Shown here in pieces: positions 29,070-38,575 of a DNA stretch of 64,000 nucleotides; the stretch's first letter is position 1; each line of letters begins with the position of its first letter. The position numbers were made by a program, and so were the translations under genes. The stretch comes from Vogesella fluminis (GTDB lineage: Bacteria > Pseudomonadota > Gammaproteobacteria > Burkholderiales > Chromobacteriaceae): the NCBI RefSeq assembly GCF_014652335.1, contig NZ_BMYP01000001.1:123709-187708 (forward strand), read 5' to 3'. The notes under the pieces are model-generated. The model was not told the origin of the DNA. It searched no databases and saw nothing but the letters and a program-made list of their open reading frames with translations.

Positions 29070-29183
29070 AGCGCAGCGAACAAAACCCCTGATCCTGCGT
29101 TGCGCCGCCTTGCCGTACTACTTGTACTGTCTGCGTCGGTACGCCTAGTCTCAGGTGCTCTGCGAGGTTTTGTTCGCTGCGCT
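29070..29183. repeat. 114-bp structured element, copy A
   Basis: Ends are a perfect 18-bp inverted repeat (AGCGCAGCGAACAAAACC). The ~80-base core is nearly the same as that at 42075-42182 (starts CCTGATCCTGCGTTGCGCC, includes CTGTCTGCGTCGG, ends CTGCGAGG). The outer arm bases differ from copy B yet pair perfectly in both. Confidence 0.8.
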
Positions 29184-29190
29184 AAAACGA

Positions 29191-29210
29191 TGCGGCCAAC
29201 GTTGGCCGCA
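29191..29210. repeat. Palindromic variant TGCGGCCAACGTTGGCCGCA
   Basis: Perfect 20-bp palindrome made of two fused half copies of the dispersed repeat. Also seen at 36665-36684 and 38543-38562. Confidence 0.8.
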
Positions 29211-29238
29211 ACGCCCTCGCCGGACTCCCGGCCAAATG

Positions 29239-29266
29239 AAAAACGGTGGCTGCATGCCACCGTTTT
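29239..29266 (-). terminator. Terminator after the C4-type protein gene
   Basis: AAAACGGTGGC pairs with GCCACCGTTTT around a 5-base loop; on the minus strand it ends in T-rich sequence, 20 bases past the stop. Confidence 0.8.
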
Positions 29267-29286
29267 GCTTGCCCGTCGCGCGCCGC

Positions 29287-29871
29287 TCAGTGCCCGCTGC
29301 GGCGGTAGATCAGGCGGCGGTCGAACAGCGCCTCGTACTGGCCGAGGCGGAACTGGCCTTCTTCCGGCACCGCGCGGTCGTAGTTGTAGCGCAGGCCCTG
29401 GTATTCGATCCACGCCACGATCGGCAGGCCCAGATAGCTGCCCACCATTTCCGGCGACTTGGTCACCTCGCTGTCGGCCAGCAGCAGGCCGACGCGCTCC
29501 TGCGTCGTCACCGCGTCCTGCTGCTCGTCGCCGACCACCGTCACCAGCGGTTTCAGCGGGATGCCGCGCCGGCGCAGCTGGTACGCGTGCCACTGCATCA
29601 GCCAGCGCACCATCAGCGTCGGCAGCAGCACCGGGTGCACCTGCTTGCTGTCGTCGAACATGCACTTCACTTCGAAGCGGCTGCCGCATTGCGGGCATTC
29701 GGCGCGCGCCAGGATGAACACGCGGTCGACCACCATCAGCGCCACGCCGTGCATGGCCGCGGACTTGACCAGCTTCTTGCAGTGCGGGCAGTGCTTGGCA
29801 AAGCTGCTGACCTTGACGCCGCTGGGGAAGACCTGCGGCAGGAATCGATCTAGTCGATCGGGCTTGAGCAT
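29287..29871 (-). CDS. Unrecognised protein with two CxxC motifs
   Basis: A 194-residue protein I cannot assign. CPHCKKL near residue 28 and CPQCGSRF near 59 would bind one zinc. A hydrophobic stretch (GVALMVVDRVFILA) lies between them. The rest is mixed and ends QFRLGQYEALFDRRLIYRRSGH. The ATG at 29871 (MLKPDRLDRF) is chosen over a GTG at 29880. It lies 35 bases after the mutarotase gene on the same strand, and probably shares its transcript. Confidence 0.7.
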   Translation of the reverse strand: MLKPDRLDRFLPQVFPSGVKVSSFAKHCPHCKKLVKSAAMHGVALMVVDRVFILARAECPQCGSRFEVKCMFDDSKQVHPVLLPTLMVRWLMQWHAYQLRRRGIPLKPLVTVVGDEQQDAVTTQERVGLLLADSEVTKSPEMVGSYLGLPIVAWIEYQGLRYNYDRAVPEEGQFRLGQYEALFDRRLIYRRSGH

Positions 29872-29906
29872 ACTCGTCACGCTCCGGTGTATCAGGTAAA
29901 GCGCGA

Positions 29907-30776
29907 TTATAACGCCGCGACGCGCAGCTGCTGCGTCAGACTGTGCGCCTCACCGGCGGCCAGCACCCGCGCGTCGGCGCCGGCATTGGCCGCCTCCAGG
30001 CACAGGAAGTGCTGCCAGCCGTCGGCGGACAGATCGGCAAGCTTGGCCGCGCCCTGCTGCCACGGTGTCCACACGACGGTGCTGGCGCTGCCGCTGCTCG
30101 CGAGCTGCAGCCGGCGCTGCCAGCCGGCATCGTGCAGCTGCAGCGGCGCGGCGCTGGCCACTACCGCATCGGTGGCCGCCTGCGGCATCCAGTCGCCGTC
30201 CGGCCAGCGCTTGAACTGGCCGTCGAGCTTGTCGTGGTACGGCGCCTGCGCCAGACCCAGCAGGCGCAGCCGGCGGATATCGCTGACCGCGACATAGCTG
30301 TGCAGCGCCTGGCTCAGCGGCTGCGGCGTCTTGCCGAGGTTGCGCGTGGTCAGCGTCAGCGACAGCTGCTGCGGGGCCAGCAGCAGCGTCAGCGACGCCT
30401 GCAGCTCGCCCTCGCGCGGGCCGTTGAGGCTGACATGGAAGCCGTCGTCGCTGCGCGCCACCGCGTTCACCGTCCACAGCGCGGTGCGCGCCACGCCGTG
30501 CTGCGGCCGGCTGCCGTCGGTCGGGTGGGGGCCGAACCACGGCCAGCACAGCGGGATGCCGCCGCGGATGGCCTTGCCCGGCTGCAGCTGCGCCTGCGGC
30601 GACAGGTACAGCAGCGGCTGGCCGCCGGCGGGAATGAAATCGAGCAGCTGGCCACCATACAGGCTGAGCACGGCGCTGAAATCCGGGTGGCTGAAGGCGA
30701 GGCCGGGCATGCCGGGGGCCAGTTCGATGGCACGCACGCCGGCGGGCAGCAGGTCGGGATGGACAGGGTGGGTCAT
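29907..30776 (-). CDS. D-hexose-6-phosphate mutarotase (YeaD-like)
   Basis: A 289-residue aldose-1-epimerase-fold protein interconverting anomers of glucose-6-phosphate-type sugars. Family segments: LSLYGGQLLDFIP, AIRGGIPLCWPWFGPHP, QHGVARTALW, HSYVAVSDI and WTPWQQ. Length and motifs match the family. It appears to be first in a two-gene unit with the CxxC protein. Confidence 0.9.
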   Translation of the reverse strand: MTHPVHPDLLPAGVRAIELAPGMPGLAFSHPDFSAVLSLYGGQLLDFIPAGGQPLLYLSPQAQLQPGKAIRGGIPLCWPWFGPHPTDGSRPQHGVARTALWTVNAVARSDDGFHVSLNGPREGELQASLTLLLAPQQLSLTLTTRNLGKTPQPLSQALHSYVAVSDIRRLRLLGLAQAPYHDKLDGQFKRWPDGDWMPQAATDAVVASAAPLQLHDAGWQRRLQLASSGSASTVVWTPWQQGAAKLADLSADGWQHFLCLEAANAGADARVLAAGEAHSLTQQLRVAAL

Positions 30777-30898
30777 GATGACATCCTTGCAGGCGTAGTA
30801 GCGGGGTGAGGGCTACAATGCAACAGTTTCTGCCGGCTTGCCAAGCGCGTTATGCCGCCGGCGTTCCGCGTTCCAACCCCCGTTTAAGGAGTGATGCC

Positions 30899-31597
30899 GT
30901 GAATTCACGCTGGATCGACATTCAAACCGCACAAGGCGAAACCTTCTCCGGTTACCTGACGCTGCCGCCGACCGGTAGCGGCCCCGGCATCGTGCTGGTG
31001 CAGGAGATCTGGGGCGTCAACGAACACATTCGCGCCGTGGCCGAGCAGTACGCGCTGGACGGCTACGTGGTGCTGGCGCCGGACGTGTTCTGGCGCCTGA
31101 GCCCGCGCGTGGACCTCCCCTACGACGACGCCGGCACGCAGCAGGCCTTCGGCTACTACCAGTCGGTGGACACCGCGCTGGCCGCCAGCGACGTGGCGGC
31201 GGCGGTGGCCACGCTGCGCCAGCTGCCGCAGGTCACGGGCAAGGTGGCGACGCTGGGCTTCTGCCTCGGTGGCCAGCTGGCCTACCGCGCCGCGGCGCTG
31301 AGCCGGGCCGACGCCGCGGTGTGCTACTACGGCGGCGGCATCCAGCAGCACCTGGACGTGACCGCCGACATCACCATGCCCATCCTGTTCCACTACGCGG
31401 CGCAGGACGGCCACATCAGCCAGGACATGGTGGCGGCGGTGAAGGCGGCCTTTGCCGGCAAGCCGAACGCGCAGTTCCACGACTACGCCGGCGTCGACCA
31501 CGGCTTCAACTGCTGGGGCCGGCCGATGTACGACCAGCGCGCCGCGGCGCTGGCGCACGGCCGCAGCCTGCAGTTCCTGGCCGACGCGCTGGGCTGA
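30899..31597 (+). CDS. Dienelactone hydrolase-family protein
   Basis: A 232-residue alpha/beta hydrolase with a cysteine nucleophile in GFCLGGQ and the histidine in VDHGFNCW; an aspartate for the triad is likely in AAQDGHIS. The true substrate is unknown: many members are general esterases rather than chlorocatechol enzymes. The GTG start at 30899 has TAAGGAG about 8 bases upstream. Confidence 0.88.
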   Translation: MNSRWIDIQTAQGETFSGYLTLPPTGSGPGIVLVQEIWGVNEHIRAVAEQYALDGYVVLAPDVFWRLSPRVDLPYDDAGTQQAFGYYQSVDTALAASDVAAAVATLRQLPQVTGKVATLGFCLGGQLAYRAAALSRADAAVCYYGGGIQQHLDVTADITMPILFHYAAQDGHISQDMVAAVKAAFAGKPNAQFHDYAGVDHGFNCWGRPMYDQRAAALAHGRSLQFLADALG

Positions 31598-31607
31598 GCG
31601 GGCGCAC

Positions 31608-31637
31608 AGGGTTGGCCGCGCGCTTGCGGCCAAGCCT
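31608..31637. repeat. Degenerate inverted pair of the dispersed repeat
   Basis: AGGGTTGGCCGC and GCGGCCAAGCCT pair with one mismatch around 6 bases. It starts 11 bases after the hydrolase stop. Confidence 0.6.
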
Positions 31638-31673
31638 GACGCCTGTAGTCCGACTTTCCCTTACAATGCCGGC

Positions 31674-32399
31674 ATGAACACGCCCAAACCCGCCTCCAAG
31701 CCGCACTATCTGCGCATCCGCGATTTCATTCTAGACGGTATCAGGAGCCGCAGCTTCGCCCCCGGCGCCAAGATTCCGCCCGAGGTGGAGCTGGCGAAGC
31801 AGTTCGGCGTGTCGCGCATGACCGTCAACAAGGCGATCCGCGATCTGGCCGAGGCCGGCGTGCTGCTGCGCTACGCCGGCGACGGCACCTACGTCGCCGA
31901 GCGCAAGGCGGAATCGCCGCTGCTGGACGTCAACAACATCGCCGAGGAGATCGCGCTGCGCGGCCACGCCTACCGCGCGGAGGTGCACTTCGTACGCGAG
32001 GAGGCCGCCAGCGAGGAGGTGGCGCTGCGACTGACGCTGGGCGTCGGCATGCCGGTGTTCCACTCGCTGATCGTGCACTTCGAGGACGACACCCCGATCC
32101 AGCTCGAAGACCGCTACATCAATCCGCAGTGGGCGCCGGACTACCTGGCGCAGGACTTCGGCCGCGACACGCCCAACGCCTACCTGATGCGCGCCTGTCC
32201 GCTGACCGATGTCGAGCACACCGTCGAGGCGGTGCTGCCGGACGTAGAGGCGCAGAGCCTGCTCGGGCTGCAGGCCAGCGAACCCTGCCTGCGCGTGCTG
32301 CGCCGCACCTGGTCCGGCAAGCACCTGGTCAGCTTCGCGCGGCTGCTGCACCCCGGAGCCGGCTACAAACTGCGCTCGCAGACGCGGGTACGCAAATAG
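31674..32399 (+). CDS. hutC: Histidine utilisation repressor HutC (GntR family)
   Basis: A 241-residue GntR/HutC regulator: winged helix at residues ~10-75 (KIPPEVELAKQFGVSRMTVNKAIRDL) and a UTRA ligand domain that senses urocanate (QLEDRYINPQWAPDYLAQDF). Two TGTATATACA operators follow, the first overlapping its own stop codon and the second at the hutI promoter. A terminator separates it from hutI, so it is a separate transcript. Confidence 0.95.
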   Translation: MNTPKPASKPHYLRIRDFILDGIRSRSFAPGAKIPPEVELAKQFGVSRMTVNKAIRDLAEAGVLLRYAGDGTYVAERKAESPLLDVNNIAEEIALRGHAYRAEVHFVREEAASEEVALRLTLGVGMPVFHSLIVHFEDDTPIQLEDRYINPQWAPDYLAQDFGRDTPNAYLMRACPLTDVEHTVEAVLPDVEAQSLLGLQASEPCLRVLRRTWSGKHLVSFARLLHPGAGYKLRSQTRVRK

Positions 32400-32418
32400 T
32401 AAATGTATATACATTTAC
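32399..32418. promoter_or_regulatory. HutC operator candidate 1
   Basis: Perfect 20-bp palindrome GTAAATGTATATACATTTAC beginning in the last base of hutC. Its core TGTATATACA is repeated at the hutI promoter 157 bases away, which would allow looping by HutC. Confidence 0.75.
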
Positions 32419-32433
32419 GCAACACCCGGAAAC

Positions 32434-32464
32434 AGGCCACGCCAGCGCGTGGCCTTTTGTTTTT
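32434..32464 (+). terminator. Rho-independent terminator after hutC
   Basis: AGGCCACGC / GCGTGGCCT 9-bp stem with 4-base loop followed by TTTTGTTTTT. Confidence 0.88.
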
Positions 32465-32533
32465 ATTGGCTTTTTTGCCAGCCTGACGACCCGGAGCACC
32501 TCGCGCCGCCAACAATCCCGCCGCAGAAAAATC

Positions 32534-32575
32534 TTGACGCCCGCCTTGCGATCAACTAAATGTATATACAATTCA
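32534..32575 (+). promoter_or_regulatory. hutI promoter with HutC operator 2
   Basis: TTGACG at 32534-32539, a 17-base spacer and TAAATG at 32557-32562 form a plausible sigma-70 promoter. The operator core TGTATATACA at 32561-32570 overlaps the -10 element, so HutC bound there would block transcription until urocanate releases it. Confidence 0.72.
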
Positions 32576-32597
32576 TCGCAAAACAGCGGACACCACC

Positions 32598-33833
32598 ATG
32601 AGCAGCAGCACCGACACCCTGTGGATCAACGCCCGTCTCGCCACCTTCGACGCGGCCAACCTTGCGCCGTACGGCGCGCTGGACGGCCACGCACTGTGGC
32701 TGCGTGACGGCCGCATCCACGCCGTGCTGCCGCAAACGCAGGCGCTGGCCGCCTTCGCCGGCAGCGGCGAGGTGCGCGACGCCAAGGGCGCGTGGATCAC
32801 CCCCGGCTTCATCGACTGCCACACCCACCTGGTGTACGGCGGCAACCGCGCCGCGGAATGGGAAAAGCGCCTCACCGGCGTGCCCTACCAGCAGATCGCG
32901 GCCGAAGGCGGCGGCATCATCTCCACCGTGCGCGCCACCCGTGGCCTGGACGAGGACGAGCTGGCACTCACCAGCCTGCCGCGCCTGAAGGCGCTGATGA
33001 AGGAAGGCGTCACCACCATCGAGATGAAGTCCGGCTACGGCCTGACGCTGGCCGACGAGCTGAAGCAGCTGCGCGCCGCGCGCCGGCTGGAAGCGGCGCT
33101 GCCGGTGGAAGTGGCCACCACCTTGCTGTCCGCCCACGCGCTGCCGCCGGAATTCGCCGGTGACGCCGACGGCTACATCCGCCACGTGTGCGAGGTCATC
33201 ATTCCCGCCGCGGCGCAGGAAGGGCTGGCCGAGGCGGTGGACGTGTTCTGCGAAGGCGTCGGCTTTTCGCCGGCGCAGACCCGCCAGGTGTTCGAAGCGG
33301 CACAGGCGCATGGTCTGAAAGTGAAGGGTCACGTCGAGCAGCTGTCCAACCTGCATGGCGCCGCGCTGGTGGCCGAATTCGGCGGCCTGTCCGCCGACCA
33401 TATCGAATACCTGGACGACGCCGGCGTGGACGCGCTGGCCGAGGCCGGCACCGTGGCGGTGCTGCTGCCCGGCGCCTACTACTTCCTGCGCGAAACGCAG
33501 AAACCGCCGGTGGACAAGCTGCGTGCGGCCAAGGTGCCGATGGCGGTGTCCACCGACCTGAACCCGGGCACCAGCCCGTTCGCTTCCATTCGCCTCGCGA
33601 TGAACCAGGCCTGCGTGCTGTTCGGCCTGACGCCGGAAGAAGCGCTGCTGGGCACCACCCGCCACGCGGCGCAGGCGCTGGGTCGCGGCGCCACGCACGG
33701 CCAGCTGGCCGCCGGCTATGTCGCCGACCTGCTGCTGTGGGACATCGACCATCCGGCCGAGATCGTGTACGGCCTCGGCACCAACCCGCTGACCCGCCGC
33801 GTGTTCCGTGGCGTGGTGCAGCACGAGGGATAA
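32598..33833 (+). CDS. hutI: Imidazolonepropionase
   Basis: Third enzyme of histidine breakdown: imidazolonepropionate to formiminoglutamate. The 411-residue amidohydrolase has the metal HxH in DCHTHLVYGG, KGHVEQL, and AVSTDLNPGTSP. It leads hutI-hutG-hutU-hutH. A 12-mer of the dispersed repeat lies in frame near the start (32652-32663, encoding AANL). Confidence 0.96.
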   Translation: MSSSTDTLWINARLATFDAANLAPYGALDGHALWLRDGRIHAVLPQTQALAAFAGSGEVRDAKGAWITPGFIDCHTHLVYGGNRAAEWEKRLTGVPYQQIAAEGGGIISTVRATRGLDEDELALTSLPRLKALMKEGVTTIEMKSGYGLTLADELKQLRAARRLEAALPVEVATTLLSAHALPPEFAGDADGYIRHVCEVIIPAAAQEGLAEAVDVFCEGVGFSPAQTRQVFEAAQAHGLKVKGHVEQLSNLHGAALVAEFGGLSADHIEYLDDAGVDALAEAGTVAVLLPGAYYFLRETQKPPVDKLRAAKVPMAVSTDLNPGTSPFASIRLAMNQACVLFGLTPEEALLGTTRHAAQALGRGATHGQLAAGYVADLLLWDIDHPAEIVYGLGTNPLTRRVFRGVVQHEG

Positions 33834-33836
33834 ACC

Positions 33837-34769
33837 ATGACTATCGACATGAGCATGTGGACTGGCCGCATCGACGCCGCCGAAGGCGACGCCGCCCGTC
33901 GCTGGCACCAGGTAGTGCAGCCGCTGGCCGCCGGTGCCGCGCCCGGCATCGCCATCCTCGGCTTTGCCTGCGACGAAGGCGTGCGCCGCAACCAGGGCCG
34001 CACCGGCGCCGCCGCCGGCCCGCAGGCCTTGCGCCGCGCACTGGCCAATCTGGCGTATCACCCGACGCTGCCGCTGTACGACGCCGGCACCATCAGCTGC
34101 GACGACGGCGATCTGGACGCCGCGCACCAAAGGTTGGCCGCACGCGTCAGCGCCATCGTCTACGCCGGCCACCTGCCGCTGGTGCTCGGCGGCGGCCACG
34201 AGACCGCCTACGGCCACTGGCTGGGCCTCGCCGACGCGCATCAGGACAAGCGTATCGGCGTCGTCAACTTCGACGCCCACTTCGACCTGCGCACCGCGGA
34301 CGAAGCCACCAGCGGCACGCCGTTCGCGCAGATCGCCGCCGAGTGCGCCCGCCGTGGCCAGCACTTCCGCTACCTGTGCCTGGGCGTCGCCGAAACCGCC
34401 AACACCCGCGCGCTGTTCGACGCTGCGGCCAACCTTGGCGCCGAGTGGCGGCTGGACAGCGACATGACCGCCTGGCAGCTGGCCGACGCCCGCCACCAGC
34501 TGGCCGAGTTCATCGACAGCGTGGACGCGGTGTACCTGACCATCGACCTCGACGTATTGCCGGCGGCGCAGATGCCGGCGGTATCGGCCCCGGCCGGCTA
34601 CGGCGTCGACATCAGCGTGGTGGAAGCGCTGGTCGGCAAGATCGCCAAGAGCGGCAAGCTGGTGGGCGCCGATCTGGTGGAATTCAACCCGGGATACGAC
34701 ATCGACAGCCACGGCGCCAAGGCGGCGGCGCGGCTGGCGTGGAGCATCGCCCGCAACCTGCGCCGATAG
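33837..34769 (+). CDS. hutG: Formimidoylglutamase
   Basis: Arginase-fold Mn enzyme (310 aa) splitting formiminoglutamate into glutamate and formamide, which makes this a four-step Hut pathway. Metal-binding GGGHETAYG, NFDAHFDLR and TIDLDVLP are intact. It starts 3 bases after hutI. Two copies of the dispersed repeat fall inside the gene in opposite orientations (34130-34142 and 34424-34436). Confidence 0.95.
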   Translation: MTIDMSMWTGRIDAAEGDAARRWHQVVQPLAAGAAPGIAILGFACDEGVRRNQGRTGAAAGPQALRRALANLAYHPTLPLYDAGTISCDDGDLDAAHQRLAARVSAIVYAGHLPLVLGGGHETAYGHWLGLADAHQDKRIGVVNFDAHFDLRTADEATSGTPFAQIAAECARRGQHFRYLCLGVAETANTRALFDAAANLGAEWRLDSDMTAWQLADARHQLAEFIDSVDAVYLTIDLDVLPAAQMPAVSAPAGYGVDISVVEALVGKIAKSGKLVGADLVEFNPGYDIDSHGAKAAARLAWSIARNLRR

Positions 34770-34775
34770 TTTTTA

Positions 34776-34939
34776 TCGGCCACGAAACGGCAAAAACATT
34801 TTTGCCACGAAAGACACGAAAAACCTTTTTTAGCCACAGAATCCACGGAAAGACACAGAAATAAATTCAAAAGTACAGTGGTTTTTCTTCCGTGTTTTCT
34901 GTGGATTCTGTGGCAAATAGATTTTTGTTTGGTGGCCGA
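34776..34939. repeat. Long AT-rich imperfect palindrome between hutG and hutU
   Basis: Nested arms: TCGGCCAC with GTGGCCGA outside, and AGCCACAGAATCCACGGA with its near complement CCGTGTTTTCTGTGGATTCT inside. The middle contains CACGAAA repeats. Base composition is far more A+T-rich than the genes. Related to the copy at 36700-36880. Confidence 0.8.
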
Positions 34940-34965
34940 CAACGATTTTTAGAGGAGAGACTCCC

Positions 34966-36654
34966 ATGACCGACCCGCGTTTTGACCCCTCCCGCGTGAT
35001 CCGTGCCCCGCACGGCACCGAACTGCACTGCAAGAACTGGATCGCCGAAGCGGCCTACCGCATGATCCAGAACAACCTCGACCCGGACGTCGCCGAGAAC
35101 CCGCAGGCGCTGGTGGTGTACGGTGGCATCGGTCGTGCCGCGCGCAACTGGGAGTGCTACGACCAGATCCTGGCGTCGCTAAAAGACCTGAACGAAGACG
35201 AAACCCTGCTGGTGCAGTCCGGCAAGCCGGTCGGCGTGTTCAAGACCCACGCGGGCGCCCCGCGCGTGCTGCTGGCCAACTCCAACCTGGTGCCGAAGTG
35301 GGCCAACTGGGAACACTTCAACGAGCTGGACCGCAAGGGCCTGTTCATGTACGGCCAGATGACCGCCGGCAGCTGGATCTACATCGGCTCGCAGGGCATC
35401 GTGCAGGGTACTTTTGAAACGTTTGTTGAAGCCGGCCGTCAGCACTACAACAACGACCTGTCCGGCAAGTGGATCCTCACCGCCGGCCTGGGCGGCATGG
35501 GTGGCGCACAGCCGCTGGCCGCGACGCTGGCCGGTGCCTGCTCGCTGAACATCGAATGCCAGCAGAGCAGCATCGACTTCCGCCTGCGCACCCGCTACGT
35601 CGACAAGCAGGCGCGCGACATCGACCACGCGCTGGAACTGATCAAGGAACACACGTCCCGCAAGGAAGCGGTCTCCATCGCACTGTTGGGCAACGCCGCC
35701 GACATCCTGCCGGAGCTGGTGAAACGCGCCAAGGCCGGCAGTATCAAGCCGGACCTGGTGACCGACCAGACCTCCGCCCACGACCTGATCAACGGCTACC
35801 TGCCGATCGGCTGGACCGTGGAACAGTGGAAAGACGCGCAGACCAAGCCGGAACTGCACGCCCGCCTGACCGACGAAGCGGCGCAGAGCTGCGCGGTGCA
35901 CGTGCAGGCGATGCTGGACTTCCAGGCCATGGGCATCCCGACCGTGGACTACGGCAACAACATCCGTCAGGTCGCCTTCGACAAGGGCGTGAAGAACGCG
36001 TTTGATTTCCCGGGCTTCGTGCCGGCCTACATCCGTCCGCTGTTCTGCGAAGGCAAGGGCCCGTTCCGCTGGGTGGCGCTGTCCGGCGATCCGGAAGACA
36101 TCTACAAGACCGACGCCAAGATCAAGGAACTGTTCCCGGACAACAAGCACACCCACCGCTGGCTGGACATGGCGCGCGAGCGCATCAGCTTCCAGGGCCT
36201 GCCGGCACGCATCTGCTGGCTGGGCCTCGGCGAGCGTCACATCGCCGGCCTGGCCTTCAACGAGATGGTGAAGAACGGCGAGCTGAAGGCCCCGATCGTG
36301 ATCGGCCGCGACCACCTGGACACCGGTTCGGTCGCCAGCCCGAACCGCGAAACCGAAGCCATGAAGGACGGCACCGACGCCGTCTCCGACTGGCCGCTCT
36401 TGAACGCGCTCTTGAACACCGCCGGCGGCGCCAGCTGGGTATCGCTGCACCACGGTGGCGGCGTCGGCATGGGCTACTCGCAGCACTCCGGCATGGTGAT
36501 CGTGGCTGACGGCACCGACGCCGCCGCCGAGCGCCTGGCGCGCGTGCTGGTCAACGACTGCGGCTCCGGCGTGATGCGCCACGCCGACGCCGGCTACGAG
36601 CAGGCCATTGCCGCCGCCAAGCGCTTCGGCCTCAAGCTGCCGATGATCAAGTAA
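34966..36654 (+). CDS. hutU: Urocanate hydratase
   Basis: Second step of histidine breakdown: urocanate to imidazolonepropionate, using tightly bound NAD as electrophile. The 562-residue protein has the Rossmann motif [28 protein letters not shown] and [26 protein letters not shown] lies ahead of the start. It is flanked on both sides by long AT-rich palindromes. Confidence 0.97.
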   Translation: MTDPRFDPSRVIRAPHGTELHCKNWIAEAAYRMIQNNLDPDVAENPQALVVYGGIGRAARNWECYDQILASLKDLNEDETLLVQSGKPVGVFKTHAGAPRVLLANSNLVPKWANWEHFNELDRKGLFMYGQMTAGSWIYIGSQGIVQGTFETFVEAGRQHYNNDLSGKWILTAGLGGMGGAQPLAATLAGACSLNIECQQSSIDFRLRTRYVDKQARDIDHALELIKEHTSRKEAVSIALLGNAADILPELVKRAKAGSIKPDLVTDQTSAHDLINGYLPIGWTVEQWKDAQTKPELHARLTDEAAQSCAVHVQAMLDFQAMGIPTVDYGNNIRQVAFDKGVKNAFDFPGFVPAYIRPLFCEGKGPFRWVALSGDPEDIYKTDAKIKELFPDNKHTHRWLDMARERISFQGLPARICWLGLGERHIAGLAFNEMVKNGELKAPIVIGRDHLDTGSVASPNRETEAMKDGTDAVSDWPLLNALLNTAGGASWVSLHHGGGVGMGYSQHSGMVIVADGTDAAAERLARVLVNDCGSGVMRHADAGYEQAIAAAKRFGLKLPMIK

Positions 36655-36661
36655 AGCCGTA

Positions 36662-36687
36662 CCCTGCGGCCAACGTTGGCCGCAGGG
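36662..36687. repeat. 26-bp palindromic variant of the dispersed repeat after hutU
   Basis: The 20-bp palindrome TGCGGCCAACGTTGGCCGCA is extended by CCC/GGG on the two sides. It begins 8 bases after the hutU stop. Confidence 0.82.
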
Positions 36688-36699
36688 GCCAGATTTTTT

Positions 36700-36880
36700 G
36701 CCACGAAAACCACGAAAGGACATGGAAAACCTTTTTTAGCCACAGAATCCACAGAAGGCACAGAAAAATACGGAAACCCGCCATCGACCGCAGATGGTTT
36801 TGTTTTTCTTCCGTGTTTTCCGTGGATTCCGTGGCTAAAAAAAGGTTTTGTTCGTGTTATTTCGTGGTTTTCGTGGCCGA
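36700..36880. repeat. Long AT-rich imperfect palindrome between hutU and hutH
   Basis: Outer 18-bp arms GCCACGAAAACCACGAAA pair perfectly; inner arms CCTTTTTTAGCCACAGAATC and its near complement also pair. It shares the CCTTTTTTAGCCACAGAATC block with the hutG-hutU copy. Confidence 0.82.
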
Positions 36881-36897
36881 CAAATAAGGTATTCATC

Positions 36898-38433
36898 ATG
36901 ACCACCATCACCATCACCCCGGGCAAGCTGACACTGGCCCAACTGCGCCTGATCGCCCGTGACGCCTCCGTGCAACTGGCACTGGACCCGGCCGCCCACG
37001 CCGCCATCGACGCCTCCGCCGCCACCGTGGCGCGCGTGCTGGCCGAAAACCGCACCGTGTACGGCATCAACACCGGTTTCGGCCTGCTGGCCAACACCAA
37101 GATCGCCCCGGACGAGCTGGAACTGCTGCAGCGCTCCATCGTGCTGTCGCACGCCGCCGGCATCGGCCAGCCGATGAAGGATGCCACCGTGCGCCTGATC
37201 ATGGCGCTGAAGATCAACTCGCTGTCGCGCGGCTTCTCCGGCATCCGCCGTCTGGTGCTGGAAGCGATGATCACCCTGTTCAACAAGGGCATCTACCCGG
37301 TGATTCCGCAGAAGGGTTCCGTCGGCGCCTCCGGCGACCTGGCCCCGCTGTCGCACATGAGCGCGGTGCTGATCGGCGAAGGCGAAGCCTTCGTGAATGG
37401 CGACCGCGTACACGGTGGCGACGCGATGCGCGCCGCCGGTCTGGAGCCGATCGTGCTGGCCCCGAAAGAAGGCCTCGCGCTGCTGAACGGCACCCAGGCG
37501 TCCACCGCCTTCGCGCTGGAAGGCCTGTTCGCCGCCGAAGACCTGTACGTGGCCGCCTCCGTCGCTGGCGCCATGTCGGTGGAAGCCGCCCAGGGCAGCC
37601 GCACCCCGTTCGACGACCGCATCCACCAGGTTCGCGGCCATAAGGGCCAGATCGACGCCGCCGCGCAATACCGCGCGCTGCTGGGCGCCGGCTCGCAGAT
37701 CGCCGACTCGCACGCCAACTGCGGCAAGGTGCAGGACCCGTACAGCCTGCGCTGCCAGCCGCAAGTGATGGGCGCCTGCCTGACCCAGATCCGCCAGTCG
37801 TCCGACGTGCTGCTGGTGGAAGCCAACTCCGTTTCCGACAACCCGCTGGTCTTCGCCGACGACAACGACATCCTGTCCGGCGGCAACTTCCACGCCGAAC
37901 CGGTGGCCTTCGCCGCCGACAACCTGGCGCTGGCGATTGCCGAAATCGGCTCGCTGTCCGAACGCCGCATGGCGCTGCTGATCGACAGCAACCTGTCCAA
38001 GCTGCCACCGTTCCTGGTGAACAACGGCGGCGTGAACTCCGGCTTCATGATCGCCCAGGTGACCGGCGCGGCACTGGCCTCCGAGAACAAGTCGCTGGCG
38101 CACCCGGCGTCCGTCGACAGCCTGCCGACTTCCGCCAACCAGGAAGACCACGTGTCGATGGCGACCTTCGCCGGCCGCCGCCTGCGCGACATGGCCGACA
38201 ACACCGCCGGCATCCTGGCCGTCGAGCTGCTGGCCGCCTGCCAGGGCGTGGACTTCCGCGCCCCGAACAAGGCCGCCGACGCGCTGGAAAGCGCCAAGGC
38301 CATGCTGCGCGCCGAAGTGTCGTTCTACGACAAGGACCGCTACTTCGCGCCGGACATCGAAAAAGCCTGCGCGCTGATCCAGCGTGCCGAGTACAACCGC
38401 TTCGCCATCGACGGCCTGCTGCCGTCGCTGTAA
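36898..38433 (+). CDS. hutH: Histidine ammonia-lyase
   Basis: First step of histidine breakdown: histidine to urocanate and ammonia. The 511-residue protein makes its MIO cofactor from Ala144-Ser145-Gly146 in [30 protein letters not shown] and [17 protein letters not shown] are also typical. The ATG at 36898 is used. Last gene of the hut operon; a 102-bp inverted-repeat element follows. Confidence 0.97.
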   Translation: MTTITITPGKLTLAQLRLIARDASVQLALDPAAHAAIDASAATVARVLAENRTVYGINTGFGLLANTKIAPDELELLQRSIVLSHAAGIGQPMKDATVRLIMALKINSLSRGFSGIRRLVLEAMITLFNKGIYPVIPQKGSVGASGDLAPLSHMSAVLIGEGEAFVNGDRVHGGDAMRAAGLEPIVLAPKEGLALLNGTQASTAFALEGLFAAEDLYVAASVAGAMSVEAAQGSRTPFDDRIHQVRGHKGQIDAAAQYRALLGAGSQIADSHANCGKVQDPYSLRCQPQVMGACLTQIRQSSDVLLVEANSVSDNPLVFADDNDILSGGNFHAEPVAFAADNLALAIAEIGSLSERRMALLIDSNLSKLPPFLVNNGGVNSGFMIAQVTGAALASENKSLAHPASVDSLPTSANQEDHVSMATFAGRRLRDMADNTAGILAVELLAACQGVDFRAPNKAADALESAKAMLRAEVSFYDKDRYFAPDIEKACALIQRAEYNRFAIDGLLPSL

Positions 38434-38439
38434 GGGTGG

Positions 38440-38541
38440 GCTAGTGTAGTGCTGCGTTCTTGATGGAACTTGAAATCAGCTTGAAACCCGCATGGATATT
38501 GGTTTTCATATGTTTCAAATAGCGTGAAACACTACACTAGC
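38440..38541. repeat. 102-bp element with 12-bp inverted ends GCTAGTGTAGTG
   Basis: GCTAGTGTAGTG at 38440-38451 and its complement at 38530-38541; inner GAAACC/GGTTTTC segments also pair. It starts 6 bases after hutH and may act as terminator. A DUS-like palindrome abuts its right end. Confidence 0.75.
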
Positions 38542-38542
38542 T

Positions 38543-38562
38543 TGCGGCCAACGTTGGCCGCA
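38543..38562. repeat. Palindromic variant TGCGGCCAACGTTGGCCGCA
   Basis: Perfect palindrome, extended by one base each side, directly after the 102-bp element. Confidence 0.8.
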
Positions 38563-38575
38563 ACATGATGTGAAC

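Noticed and set aside
34770..34965. Possible small insertion sequence beside hutU
   Set aside because: No transposase frame and no target duplication; only nested palindromes.
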